Positions 8,399 through 19,368 of a stretch of DNA of 64,000 nucleotides are shown piece by piece (the stretch's first letter is position 1; every line of letters begins with the position of its first letter). The translations under genes were made by a program, and so were the position numbers. This DNA is from CAVQBJ01 sp963819075 (GTDB lineage Bacteria > Actinomycetota > Thermoleophilia > Solirubrobacterales > Solirubrobacteraceae), in assembly GCA_963819075.1 (NCBI GenBank), contig CAWFUP010000008.1, positions 248,001 through 312,000 on the forward strand. The letters run 5' to 3'. Below the pieces are notes generated by a model. The model was not told where the DNA came from, did no database searches, and saw nothing but the letters and a program-made list of their open reading frames with translations.

Positions 8399-8701
8399 GG
8401 GTGTTCTCCGCGGGCGCCCGAGGGCGCTCGGAGTGTCGCGCGAACGTGCCGCGCGTCGGTCGCGGCGACCGCGCTCCGAGGGGTGTGCTCCCTCATGCCC
8501 GCTGCGCGGGCCCAATCGAGCACACCTGCCGCCGGTAGGTGACGCGACCGTCACAAGTGCGCCCGGGCGCGTTACGCCGCGTGTCCGCCCGGTAACGGAA
8601 CTGTCGCGCGAGCGTGCCGTGCACCGTTCGAGGCCACCGAGGTTCGCCTCCCACGGCCCGCGCCGTGTCCGCATCCGACCGACCGGCGACGCCCGAACCG
8701 C
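8399..8701. other. Intergenic region between convergent genes, with an inverted repeat
   Basis: This stretch of about 300 bp separates the AhpD-like gene from the end of polA. I see no convincing coding frame. Its main structure is a 9-bp inverted repeat (GGTGTGCTC at 8482-8490, GAGCACACC at 8518-8526) enclosing a small hairpin (CCCGC/GCGGG at 8498-8510). It may terminate transcription from one or both sides. Confidence 0.5.
8482..8526. terminator. Possible bidirectional terminator, nested inverted repeat
   Basis: A perfect 9-bp outer stem encloses a 5-bp inner stem with a TGC loop. There is no T tract. Its position between convergent genes favours a terminator role. Confidence 0.4.
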
Positions 8702-11354
8702 CTACTTCGCCTCGAGCCAGTTCTTGCCGGTGCCGACGTCGACCTCGAGCGGCGGGTCGTGCTCCCAGACGCCCACCATCTCGCGCTCGATGAGCTCGCG
8801 CGCCGCCGGCGCCTCCGCCGGCGGCCCCTCGAACAGCAGCTCGTCGTGGATCGTCAGGATGAGGCGCGTGGCCAGGCCGGACGCGGCCAGCGCGCGGTGG
8901 GTGCGGACCATCGCCAGCTTGATGATGTCCGCTGCCGATCCCTGGATGACCGTGTTGACGGCGAGGCGCTCGCCGAGGGTGCGCAGCTGGTAATTGCGCG
9001 CCCGCAGCTCGGGGATCTGACGCCGGCGCCACCAGAGCGTCGTCACGTGGCCCTGCTCCTTCGCGCTCTCGATCGTCGTGGCGATGAACTCCGCCACGCG
9101 CGGGAAGCGCTCGAGGTAGGCGTCGATGAACGCCTTGGCCTCCTCGCGGGGGATGTTCAGGCGGTCGGCGAGGCCGTAGTCGGACAGCCCGTAGACGATG
9201 CCGTAGTTGATCATCTTCGACTTCGATCGCATGCCGGGGTCGATCGCATCGGGCTGCACTCCGAAGACCTGTGAGGCGGTCGCCGTGTGCACGTCCTCGC
9301 CGCGGCGGAAGATCTCCTTGAGCACCGGCTCGTCGGCGACGTGGGCGAGCACCCGCAGCTCGATCTGCGAGTAGTCGGCGGAGATGAGCACGTTCTGAGG
9401 ATCGGCCTCGAAGCAGCCCCGGATCTCGCGGCCGAGCGGCGTCCGGATGGGGACGTTCTGCATGTTCGGGTTCGTGCTCGACAGCCGCCCGGTCTGCGCG
9501 ACCGCCTGCAGGAACGTCGTGTGGATGCGCGAGCGCTCGTCGACCATGTCCGGCAGCACGTCGAGGTAGGTCTTGGCGAGCGTGTTGAGCTCGCGCCAGC
9601 GCTCGACGCGGGGGATGATCTCGTGCTCTTCGCGGATCGACTGCAGCACGCGGGCATCGGTCGAGTAGCCGGTCTTGCCGCGCCGCTTGCGCGACAGGCC
9701 GAGCTTCTCGAACAGGACCGAGCCGAGCTGCTGGGGCGAGCCGATGACGAACTCCTCCCCGGCCAGCGTGAAGATCTCCTGCTCGAGGCCGGCCACCTCG
9801 TCGCGCACGCGCGCGGTGATCTCCTCGAGCCGCGGGACGTTCAGTCGCACCCCGGCGAGCTCCATGTCGCGGAGCACGCTGACGAGCGGTAGCTCGATGT
9901 CGTCCATGAGCGCCTGCAGCCCCCGCTCGGCGATCTCGGCTCGCTGCGCGGCGGCGAGCGCCCCGACGAGCACGGCGTCGCCCGCCACGGGGTCCTCGAC
10001 GGCCGCGGCAAGCCCGCGCTCCTCGCACAGCTCGGCGAACGGGTATCCGCGGCGGGCCGGCTCGAGCAGGTAGGCGCCGAGCAGCGTGTCGTGCGCGAGG
10101 CCGGGCGGCACGATGCCGAGTGCCTTCGCGTCGTGGGCGACGACCGGCCGCGTGCCAACGCGAGTGCGACCTCCGCGGGCGAGCCGCAGTCGCCGGCGAG
10201 CACTGCGGTCACGCCGCCCGCCGGAGGCCGGCCCCACCGGCCGCCACCGCAAAGCGCCACGGCGAGCCCTCCGCGAACAGCGCGTCCTCGCGGCACGTCG
10301 GCGGCGCGCAGGGCCACCGCAAGCTCGTCGCCGGCGAACGCCGCAACGTCCGCGACCGTGCCCTCGCATCAACCGCGCGGCGAGCCGCTTCTCGGCCGCC
10401 GGCACGGGGGCCGCGGCTTCGGCGCTTCCGAGCGCCTCCTCCAGCCGCCGGAGCGGGTCGCGCAGCTCATACTCGCGGAAGAACTCGCGCAGGCGCGAAC
10501 GGTCGGGCTCGCGCGCGACCTCGGCGAGCGGGTCGAAGTCGACCGGCACGTCGCGCTGGATCGTGGCCAGGCGCTTGGACACCCGGGCGTCCTCGGCATG
10601 CTCGACGAGGTTCTGCTTGCGCTTGGCCCCGCTGATGTCGTCGACGTGGGCGAGGACCTCCTCGAGCGGCCCGAAGCGCTGGATGAGGTCACTGGCCGTC
10701 TTATCCCCGATCCCGGGGACGCCGGGGATGTTGTCGGAGGTGTCGCCCTTCAGGCCGTAGAAGTCGGGGATCAGCTCGGGCGGGATCCCGTAGCGGTCGA
10801 TCACCGCCTGGCGGTCGTAGATCTTCGTGTCGGTGATCCCGCGCGCGGTGGCCATCACGCGCACGAGGCCCTGCTCGTCGATGAGCTGGAACACGTCGCG
10901 ATCGCCGGTGACGATCATCACCGGCACGCCGGCCGCCCGCGCACGCTCGGCGAGCGAGGCGATCACGTCGTCGGCCTCGTAGCCCTCGACCGCGACGTTG
11001 CGATAGCCGAACGCCTCGGCGAGCGGCTCCATCGCCGGCCACTGCGTCTTCAGCAGGTCGGGCCGCGACTGCCGCTGGGCCTTGTACTCGGAATAGATCT
11101 CGCGCCGGCCCGAGCTGCCCGCGTCCCAGACGACGACCGTCGGCACCGTGCCGTACTCGGTCACGATCTTCACGAGCATCGACGCGAACCCGAAGATCGC
11201 ATTCGTCGGCACACCGGTCGACGTGGCGATCGACTCCGGCAGCGCGAAGAAGGCGCGATACACGAGGCTGTTGCCGTCGATCAGGAACAGGTGTCGGCGC
11301 CGTCTGCGCTCGGCTGGTCGCGCTGGCGGTCGTCGGTGTCGTGTCGGTGGCCAC
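8702..11354 (-). CDS. polA: DNA polymerase I, frame interrupted by indels
   Basis: PolA fills gaps and removes primers during replication and repair. The N-terminal 5'-nuclease is clear (FLIDGNSLVYRAFFALP, GLKGDTSDNIPGVPGIGDKT). The polymerase domain carries GRLSSTNPNMQNVPIRT, ISADYSQIELRVLAHV, SKMINYGIVYGLSDYGLA and the catalytic LTIHDELLFE. The middle 3'-5' exonuclease-like region (about 10150-10390) jumps between frames at least three times, and another shift lies near 11295 between the start and the nuclease. All conserved motifs are otherwise intact, so sequence error is likelier than decay. The GTG at 11354 is chosen because a TATTGT -10 box sits 6 nt upstream. Confidence 0.93.
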
Positions 11355-11360
11355 CAGCTC

Positions 11361-11366
11361 ACAATA
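11361..11366 (-). promoter_or_regulatory. -10 box of polA, probable leaderless promoter
   Basis: TATTGT on the minus strand lies 6 nt before the GTG start and matches TANNNT. No Shine-Dalgarno is visible. Confidence 0.45.
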
Positions 11367-11488
11367 GTGAGCGGGCGCGCCATCGCGGTCGTGCGTCCGG
11401 GGCGAGCCGGCCCGCTCAGCGCTCGACCCCATAACATCACCCCCCGGCCGCATGACCGGCGGCCGCGACGATCGAGGAGCACACCCCC

Positions 11489-12964
11489 GTGAGCGCCACA
11501 CCCAGCGCGCAGTACAGCCTGACGATCCGTGTCGAGATCGACGACCAGCCCGGCATGCTCGGGCAGGTCGCGAGCGCGATCGGTCACGCCGGCGGGATCA
11601 TCGGCGCGGTCGACCTCGTCGAGGTCGTCGACGGTCAGATGGTGCGCGACATCACCGTCGACGCGTCCGGGCAGGAGCACTGGGACGAGATCATCGCCGC
11701 GATCAACGCGCTCCCGTCCGCGCGGGTGATCGACACCACCGACCGCACGTTCCTCATGCACGTCGGCGGGAAGATCGAGCAGCACAACAAGCACCCGCTC
11801 AAGACGCGCGACGATCTCTCGATGGCCTATACGCCCGGCGTGGCGCGCGTGTGCCTGGCCATCGCCGAGGAGCCCGACAAGGCATTCCAGTACACGATCA
11901 AGCGCAACACGGTCGCCGTCGTCTCCGACGGCACGGCGGTGCTCGGGCTCGGCGACATCGGCCCCGGGCCGCGATGCCGGTGATGGAGGGCAAGGCCTGC
12001 CTGTTCAAGGAGTTCGCCGAGGTGGACGCCTTCCCGATCTGCCTCGACACGAAGGACCCCGACGAGATCGTCGAGACGGTCCTGCGGATCGCGCCGGCGC
12101 TTCGGCGGCATCAACCTCGAGGACATCTCGGCCCCGCGCTGCTTCGAGATCGAGGAGCGCCTCATCGCAGAGCTCGACATCCCCGTCTTCCACGACGACC
12201 AGCACGGCACGGCCGTGGTCGTGCTCGCCGCCCTGCTCAACGCCGTCAAGCTGACCGGCCGGCGCCTGCAGGACCTCAACGTGCTCGTGATCGGCCTCGG
12301 CGCGGCCGGCATCGCCGTCAGCAAGATCCTGTTGTCGGCCGGCGTGACGTCGATCATCGGCGCCGACTCGCGCGGCGCGGTGCACACCGAGCGCGAGGAC
12401 TACCTCGACGGCAGCATGAACCCGGTCAAGCGCTGGTACGCGGAGGTGACCAACCCCGAGCGCCGAGCCGGCGCCCCGGCCGACCTCATCGACGGCACGG
12501 ACCTGCTGATCGGTCTGTCCGGCGCGCGCGTGTTCCCCGCCGAGGCCCTGAAGCGGATGAACCGCGACGCGATGGTCTTCGCGATGGCCAACCCCAACCC
12601 GGAGGTCAGCCCGGAGGAGGCGGCGCAGTACGTGCGGATCATGGCGACGGGGCGCTCGGACTATCCCAACCAGATCAACAACGTGCTCTGCTTCCCGGGC
12701 ATCTTCCGCGGTGCGCTCGACGTCCGCGCGACGTCGATCACCGAGGACATGAAGGTCACGGCGGCGCGCGCGATCGCCGACATCGTCACGGATAGCGAGC
12801 TGCGCGAGGAGTACATCATCCCGTCGGTGTTCAATCGGGACGTCGCTCCCGCCGTGGCTGCCGCCGTCGCCGAGCAGGCCCGGGCCAGCGGTGCCGCGAG
12901 CGTCGGTCCCAGCCAGATCGGGTACGCCTCGGCGGACGAGGGTCGGCTGCACGGCTCGAGCTAG
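11489..12964 (+). CDS. Malic enzyme with N-terminal ACT domain, two indels
   Basis: Malic enzyme oxidatively decarboxylates malate to pyruvate with NAD(P)+ reduction. The GTG at 11489 follows a GAGGAG motif. An ACT regulatory domain (about residues 9-85) precedes the catalytic part, with MAYTPGVARVCLAI, VSDGTAVLGLGDIGP, PVMEGKACLFKEFAEVDAFP, VFHDDQHGTAVV, the Rossmann motif VLVIGLGAAGIA and FAMANPNPE. A missing base near 11965 (GP-EAAMP junction) and an extra base near 12105 compensate each other, so the protein is whole apart from the short out-of-frame segment. The ACT domain suggests allosteric control by an amino acid or other small ligand. I leave the cofactor open. Confidence 0.9.
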
Positions 12965-13001
12965 CCGGCGCAGCCGGTCCGCGGCGAACGAGGAGGCAGC
13001 C

Positions 13002-13911
13002 ATGCGCATCACCATCACGGGCGCAACCGGCGTCATCGGCGCCGCTCTCGTGCGCGAGCTGAGCGCACGCGGGGACGAGGTCACCGTGCTCGTCGCGCAA
13101 TCCCGAGCGCGCGCGGGCCGCGCTCGGCGTCGACGCCGTCGCCTGGGACCCGCTCGCCGAGCCGGCTCCGCCGGCGGCGCTGTCCGGACGCGACGCGATC
13201 GTGCATCTGGCCGGCGAGAACGTCGCGCAGCGCTGGACCGCGCGAGCACAAGCGCGCGATCCGCGACAGCCGCGTCATCGGCACCCGGAACCTCGTCGCG
13301 GGGCTGCGCGACGCCGACGGACGCGCCCGGGCGTGCTCGTCTCGCGGCTCGGCGGTGGGCTACTACGGCCCGCACGGCGACGAGCCGATCGACGAGGACG
13401 CCCCGCCCGGGCAGGACTTCCTCGCGCAGGTGTGCGTGGAGTGGGAGCGCGAGGCGCAGGCGGCGCCGAGCTCGGCCTGCGCGTGGCCCAGATGCGCACC
13501 GGCGTCGTGCTCGACGCGCACGGCGGCGCGCTCGCGAAGATGCTGCCGCCGTTTCGGCTCGGCCTCGGCGGTCCGGTGGCCGGCGGGCGCCAGTACATGG
13601 CCGTGGATCCATGGCAAGGACGTCACCGGCCTGCTCATGGCCGCGCTCGACGACGAGCGCTGGATCGGGCCGTTCAACACCACCGCGCCCGACCCCGTCA
13701 CGAACGCCGCGTTCGCGCGCGCGCTCGGACGGGCCCTGCACCGGCCGGCGTTCGCGCCCGTTCCCGGGCTGGCGATCAAGCTGCTGCTACGGCGAGATGG
13801 CCGAGATCGTCACGACCGGCGCGCGCGTGCTGCCGGCCCAGGCGCTCGTCCTCGGCTACGAGTTCCGCTACCCGATGCTCGCCGAGGCGCTCGCCGCGGC
13901 GCTGGCGCTGA
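13002..13911 (+). CDS. TIGR01777-type NAD(P)-dependent epimerase (YfcH/SulA-like), heavily frameshifted
   Basis: AGGAGG precedes the ATG at 13002. Piecing the three frames together gives an extended short-chain-dehydrogenase-like protein: MRITITGATGVIGAALVREL, then DAIVHLAGENVAQRW, then SAVGYYGPHGDEPIDE (with the YxxxG-type signature of this family), ELGLRVAQMRTGVVLDAHGG, WIHGKDVTGLLMAAL and finally GEMAEIVTTGARVLPAQAL. Its reconstructed length near 300 residues fits the family, whose biochemical role is poorly defined. At least five frame changes occur between 13090 and 13905. Because the amino-acid conservation continues through them, sequence error is a real possibility, but gene decay cannot be excluded here. 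The TGA at 13909-13911 gives the best-fitting end. Confidence 0.75.
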
Positions 13912-15140
13912 GGGGGTGGCAGATCGAGTCTGAGGAAAAAGGTGGGAGCACCGTCAACGACGCGATCGGCGGCGTAGTAGGAGATCGTCGTGTCCCCGCT
14001 CGGCAGAATCGAGTACGGCCCGAGCACGGAGTTGCGGTCGTGGATCCCGAAGAAGGCGGCCGCCACCGAGGCGCGCACGTCGCCGTCGGCGCCGGCCCGC
14101 GCGATCGCCTGGAGCGCCGCCTGCATCGCCTCGTAGCCGTAGAGCGCGTTCGCCGGCGCCGGGTAGCCGTACGCGCGCTGGTAGGCGGCGAAGAACCGTT
14201 GCGCGGCGACCGGGTAGGAGTGCGGCGCCAGGTAGGGAGTCGTGTAGTAGGTGCTCGCCGCCGAGTCGCCGAGCGACGCCGTGAACGTCGGGGTGTCGAA
14301 CGCGCTCGAGCCGATCAGGTGCAGCTGTCCGTCGGCGGCGTACAGCTGCTGCCACAGCTTGGCCGCGCCCGGGCTCGCCGCGCCGGCGAAGAAGACGGCG
14401 CCGGCGCCGCTGGCCAGGACCTTCTTGACCTCCCCGGAATAGTCGGTGGCGGTCGTGTCGATCGTGTCGCTCGCGGCGACCGTGATCCCGGCCTGCATCG
14501 CGTCGGCGGCGACGATCTCGGCGAGCGAGGCGTCGAACGGGTCGAGATCGTCGACGATGTAGACGCTGTGCACGCCGAGGTGGCGCATGAGGCTCGCGAC
14601 GGCCTCGCCCTGGACGAGGTCGTTGGGCACGATCCGCCCGAACGTGCGGGTGTTCGTGGGATAGAAGCGGGCCGGCTCGTCCTGGCCGGCGTACTGGGAC
14701 GACGTCAGTCCGACGTAGCCGGTGGCGGGGGTGATCTGCAGGATCCCGGCGTCGTTGAGGATCGGCAGCGAGATCGCCGTGGCGCCCGCGTCGTAGTCGC
14801 CGAGGTAGGCGATCGTGCTGTTGTTCTGGGCCGCCACCTTCGCGTTGGCCGCGGTCTGGTCCTGGCTCCAGGCGTGCGTCGAGGGGTCGGAGTCGTCGAG
14901 CGAGTAGTAGCTGACGCCGAAGCGCCCGACGTGGCCGTGCGCCTGCGCGAGCGCGAGCTTCTCGCCGTTGACGAGCGCCTGCGAGGCCTGCGCGTTGGGC
15001 CCCTGCAGCGGCAGGCTCGAGAAGATCGTCAGCTCGCGTCCGGCGCTCGGCGGCGTCGCGCTGACGACGGCGCCACACGCCGTCAGCAGCGGCGCAAGCC
15101 CGGCCAGGGCGAGCATGGCGAGCCGACGCAGGGAGGTCAT
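13776..15140 (-). CDS. Branched-chain amino-acid-type ABC substrate-binding lipoprotein (orphan)
   Basis: The N-terminus is a lipoprotein signal peptide ending in LLTAC with the modified cysteine at position 22. The mature part is a type-I periplasmic-binding-protein fold of the LivJ/receptor family (VSYYSLDDSDP, IAYLGDYDAGA, LPILNDAGILQITPATGYVGLT, HSVYIVDDLDPF). It should be anchored to the outer face of the membrane and bind an amino acid or similar ligand. No permease or ATPase genes are nearby, so it may share a transporter encoded elsewhere or act in signalling. The C-terminal residues after about 13930 look out of frame and overlap the convergent epimerase gene; the true stop may lie nearer 13930. 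Confidence 0.82.
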   Translation of the reverse strand: MTSLRRLAMLALAGLAPLLTACGAVVSATPPSAGRELTIFSSLPLQGPNAQASQALVNGEKLALAQAHGHVGRFGVSYYSLDDSDPSTHAWSQDQTAANAKVAAQNNSTIAYLGDYDAGATAISLPILNDAGILQITPATGYVGLTSSQYAGQDEPARFYPTNTRTFGRIVPNDLVQGEAVASLMRHLGVHSVYIVDDLDPFDASLAEIVAADAMQAGITVAASDTIDTTATDYSGEVKKVLASGAGAVFFAGAASPGAAKLWQQLYAADGQLHLIGSSAFDTPTFTASLGDSAASTYYTTPYLAPHSYPVAAQRFFAAYQRAYGYPAPANALYGYEAMQAALQAIARAGADGDVRASVAAAFFGIHDRNSVLGPYSILPSGDTTISYYAADRVVDGAPTFFLRLDLPPPQRQRRGERLGEHRVAELVAEDERLGRQHARAGRDDLGHLAVAAA

Positions 15141-15171
15141 CGACGCGATACCGAGCCTGGCACGGCCGACG

Positions 15172-15177
15172 ATTGTA
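15172..15177 (-). promoter_or_regulatory. -10 box upstream of the binding lipoprotein
   Basis: TACAAT on the minus strand lies about 31 nt before the ATG at 15140, leaving a short 5' leader. Confidence 0.4.
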
Positions 15178-15196
15178 GCCGCGGGCCCTTTAGCGC

Positions 15197-15358
15197 TTAT
15201 GAGCGCCGGCCGGGCAGGTATTGCGAGGCGATCCGCAGCGTCACCGCGACAACCACGATCGACACCGTGATGAGCGCGGCGTCCTGGCCCTTCCAGCCCA
15301 ACGCCCAGAGCACGATCCAGACGACGAAGGCGGCGGTGATGGAGATGATGAATCCCAT
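15197..15358 (-). CDS. Small two-helix membrane protein
   Basis: The 53-residue product (MGFIISITAAFVVWIVLWAL... ending in YLPGRRS) has two hydrophobic helices separated by the short polar turn GWKGQDA. It follows trpA by about 41 bp on the same strand and may be the last gene of the trp operon. A TAGGA motif lies about 12 nt before the ATG. No function is known to me. Confidence 0.6.
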   Translation of the reverse strand: MGFIISITAAFVVWIVLWALGWKGQDAALITVSIVVVAVTLRIASQYLPGRRS

Positions 15359-15399
15359 GGCGAGCGCGAATCCTAGCGGTCGGCCACGTCGCGCCGCGG

Positions 15400-16201
15400 T
15401 CAGGCGCGCAGCGCCGCGGCCAGCTCGGCGACGAGCGTCCCGACCGCGGCGGCGGGATCGTCGCTCTCGGCGGCGGCGCGCACGAGACGGGTGCCGACGA
15501 TGACGCCGTCGGCGCCGGCGTCGGCCGCCTCGCGCGCCTGCGCCGGCGTGCTGATCCCGAAGCCGAGCGCGACCGGCACCGACGTGCGAGCGCGGGCCCG
15601 CGCGATCACCTCGGCGTAGCGATCGGACAGGCTCGCCCGCTCGCCGGTCGTACCGACGACCGACACGGTGTAGAGGAAGCCCCGCGCGCGGGCCCCGATC
15701 GCCGCGAGGCGCTCGTCCGGCGTCGTGGGGGCCACGAGGGGCACGAGCGCGACGCCCGTGCGCATCGCACGCGGCGAGCACCTCGGGTGCCTCCTCGAGC
15801 GGAAGATCGGGGACGATCAGGCCGGCGACGGCGTCGGCGAGCCGCCGCGCGAAGTCCGCCACGCCGGCGGCGAGCACGAGGTTCGCATAGCACATGAGCA
15901 CGACCGGGATCTCGCGCGAGAGCGCCGCGGCCACCTCGAGCACGCCGGCCACGGTCGCCCCGGCGGCCAGCGCGCGCGTGCCGGCCTCGTGGATGACCGG
16001 CCCGTCGGCCAGCGGATCCGAGTAGGGGACGCCGAGCTCGAGCACGTCGGCGCCCGCGGCGATGCACGCCTCGCCGATCGCCTGCGACTGCGCGAGCGTC
16101 GGGAAGCCGCCCATCAGGTAGGGCATGAGCGCGGCGTGACCGGTGGCCGAGGCGAACGCGCCCGCGAGGCGCTCGGCGCCGGTCGACGGTCGTCTCGCCG
16201 C

Positions 16202-16205
<4 letters not shown>
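15400..16205 (-). CDS. trpA: Tryptophan synthase alpha subunit, two frameshifts
   Basis: TrpA cleaves indole-3-glycerol phosphate to indole, which is channelled to TrpB. Conserved blocks are MPYLMGGFPTLAQS, LELGVPYSDPLADGPVIHEAGTRAL (with the catalytic glutamate/aspartate region), PVVLMCYANLV, GLIVPDLPLEEA and, after a frame change, GFLYTVSVVGTTGER, VALGFGISTPAQAREA and DGVIVGTRLV. The GTG at 16205 overlaps the trpB stop as GTGA. Frame changes lie near 16165 and 15766. Apart from these the protein is complete, so error is the simplest explanation. Confidence 0.93.
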
Positions 16206-17357
<1,152 letters not shown>

Positions 17358-17361
<4 letters not shown>

Positions 17362-18027
17362 GCCGCGTCCACCGACACCGGGGGCGCGCAACGCGTCGAA
17401 GAAGGCCCGGAGCCGGTCGGGATCCTTGCGCCCCGGTGCCGCCTCGGTGCCGCTCGCCGTGTCGACGGCAAACGGATGCACGGCGGCAACGGCCGCGCCG
17501 ACGTTCTCCGGCCGCAGCCCACCGCTGAGGATGAGCGGCACGGTGGTGCGACGCGACGCGAGCAGATCCCAGTCGAAGGTCTCCCCCGTGCCGCCGCGCA
17601 ACGATGCGCCGCCCGCCGGGGGCGGGCGGGTGTCCACGAGGTGGTAGTCGACGTGGTAGCGAGCGAGGTCCTGGACGTCGGCGTGCCCGGCCACCTGCAC
17701 CGCCTTGACGACCTGCGCACCGGTGCGGCGGGCCACTTCGGCGCAGAACGAGGGGCCCTCGTCGCCGTGCAGCTGCACGAGCGCGAGTCCGAGCTCGTCG
17801 CTGCGCCGCTCGATCTCCTCGAGCGACGCGTTGACGAAGACGCCGCACAGCGCGGCCCGGCGCCGCAGCGCCGAGGCAATCCGCAGCGCCTCGTCGACCG
17901 AGCAGCGTCGCGGGCTCGGCTCGTAGAAGACCATGCCGAGCGCCCAGGCCCCGAGCTCGGCCGCGAGCTCGGCGTCCGCCAGGCGCGTCAGGCCGCAGAT
18001 CTTCACTCGGGGCGCGGCAACGGTCAT
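17358..18027 (-). CDS. trpF: Phosphoribosylanthranilate isomerase
   Basis: TrpF converts N-(5'-phosphoribosyl)anthranilate to CdRP. The protein starts VKICGLTRLADAELAAELGA with the catalytic Cys, followed by LVQLHGDEGP, VDTRPPPAGG and LSGGLRPENVGAAV. In the sequence as given, the frame runs through the end of trpF into trpB without a stop. One frame over, the C-terminus would read ...APPVSVDAA and stop at TGA 17358-17360 overlapping the trpB GTG. That frame has better third-position G/C, so I place a one-base indel near the C-run at 17375-17385. A leaderless -10 box precedes the ATG. Confidence 0.9.
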
Positions 18028-18034
18028 GGGCCGT

Positions 18035-18040
18035 ACGGTA
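18035..18040 (-). promoter_or_regulatory. -10 box of trpF, internal promoter of the trp cluster
   Basis: TACCGT lies 7 nt upstream of the trpF ATG. It would allow trpFBA to be transcribed separately from trpEGDC and htrA. Confidence 0.45.
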
Positions 18041-18092
18041 GCGGTCCCACCCGTCCCACCCGCCCGCGGGAGGCAACCCCGCGCCCGCGCCG

Positions 18093-19301
18093 TCAGCCCC
18101 GGGGGGTGGTCTGGTTGGGGACCGAGTTCGGGCGCGTGCCGAGCGTCACCTTGAGCTGCAGCGTCTTCGGCGGGCTTCCGCGCAGGACCGTGACCGTCAC
18201 GGTGTCGCCTGGCTTGTGCGAGCCGATGATGTTCGCCAGGTCCTGCGAGGACGACACCGTCTGTCCGTCGACCTTCGTGATGATGTCGCCGCCGAGCTCG
18301 ATCGGGGAGCCGTCGACGCTCGCCTGCACGCTTCCGCCCTGGAAGCCCGCCTTGGCCGCCGGCGTTCCCGACTGCACCGTCTGCACGAGCGCGCCGCTGG
18401 CCACGGGCAGGTTCAGCCCGGACAGCGTCCCGTCGATCGTGAGCGTGTCGAGGCCGAGGTAGGCCTCCTGGATCTTCCCGGACTTCTCGAGCTGCGGGAT
18501 GACGGCCTTGGCGGTGTCGATCGGCACGGCGAATCCGATGCCGACGCTGCCGTCGCCGCTGCCGCCCGTCTCGATCTGCGAATTGACGCCGATGACCTGG
18601 CCCTGCGCGTTGAGCAGCGGGCCGCCCGAGTTACCGGGGTTGATCGGGGCGTCGGTCTGGATGACGTTGTCGATCGTGAAGCCGTTCGGCGCGGTGATCG
18701 AGCGCTGCAGCGCGGAAACGACGCCCGTCGTCAGCGTGCGGTCCAGACCGAAGGGGTTGCCGATCGCGAGGGTCGGGTCGCCGACCTGCACCCCGCTCGA
18801 GTCCCCGAGCGTCAGCGGCGTCAACTGCAGGCCGTCGGTCGGGATGCGCAGCAGCGCGAGGTCGTCGGAGGGGTCCGAGCCGATCACCTTCGCGTTGACC
18901 TCGCTGCCGGTGCCGAACTGGACCGTGACCTTCACCGCGCCCTGGACGACGTGCCAGTTGGTGAGGATCGTGCCGTTCTTGTCGATCACGATGCCCGAGC
19001 CGCTCGCCTGGCTCGACTGCGAGGAGCTGCCACTGCCGAACAGGTTGAACGGCGAGGCCGTCTGCTGCACGATCGTCGAGCGGATGAACACGACGCCGGG
19101 GGCGTCGCGCACGTAGATCTCGTGGGCGGTCAGCCCCTGTGGGGCGGTCGAGGACGCGTTCGCGGCGGTGGCGACCGGGACCTGGTTGACGACGGTTGTC
19201 GTCTTTGTCGTGCTGCCGACGCCAGAGGCGAGCAGCGCCACGGCGACGACGGCGCCGCCGACGAGGGCGGCCAGGAAGGGGGAGCGAAGGATCTTTCTCA
19301 T
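18093..19301 (-). CDS. HtrA/DegP-type serine protease with PDZ domain
   Basis: The 402-residue protein has an N-terminal membrane anchor (residues 9-28), a Ser/Gln-rich linker, a trypsin-like protease domain and one C-terminal PDZ domain (about 285-390). The triad is visible: H117 in TNWHVV, D147 in SDDLALL and S225 in NPGNSGGPLL. HtrA proteases act outside the membrane in protein quality control or regulated proteolysis. The unusual point is its place between trpC and trpF, all on the same strand. The gap to trpC is about 67 bp and to trpF about 65 bp. It could be co-transcribed with the trp genes, though trpF appears to have its own promoter. Confidence 0.93.
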   Translation of the reverse strand: MRKILRSPFLAALVGGAVVAVALLASGVGSTTKTTTVVNQVPVATAANASSTAPQGLTAHEIYVRDAPGVVFIRSTIVQQTASPFNLFGSGSSSQSSQASGSGIVIDKNGTILTNWHVVQGAVKVTVQFGTGSEVNAKVIGSDPSDDLALLRIPTDGLQLTPLTLGDSSGVQVGDPTLAIGNPFGLDRTLTTGVVSALQRSITAPNGFTIDNVIQTDAPINPGNSGGPLLNAQGQVIGVNSQIETGGSGDGSVGIGFAVPIDTAKAVIPQLEKSGKIQEAYLGLDTLTIDGTLSGLNLPVASGALVQTVQSGTPAAKAGFQGGSVQASVDGSPIELGGDIITKVDGQTVSSSQDLANIIGSHKPGDTVTVTVLRGSPPKTLQLKVTLGTRPNSVPNQTTPRG

Positions 19302-19368
19302 AGGGGTCTCAGGATGCGCGCCGGCGCTGAACGCGAACTAAAGCGTGGCCAGGCGCCCGCTAAACGCG

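Noticed and set aside
12891..15503. An 870-codon open frame on the plus strand opposite the binding-lipoprotein gene
   Set aside because: Beyond the epimerase part it is Arg/Gly/Val-rich antisense of a gene with a clear lipobox and binding-protein motifs. Long antisense frames are expected at this GC content.
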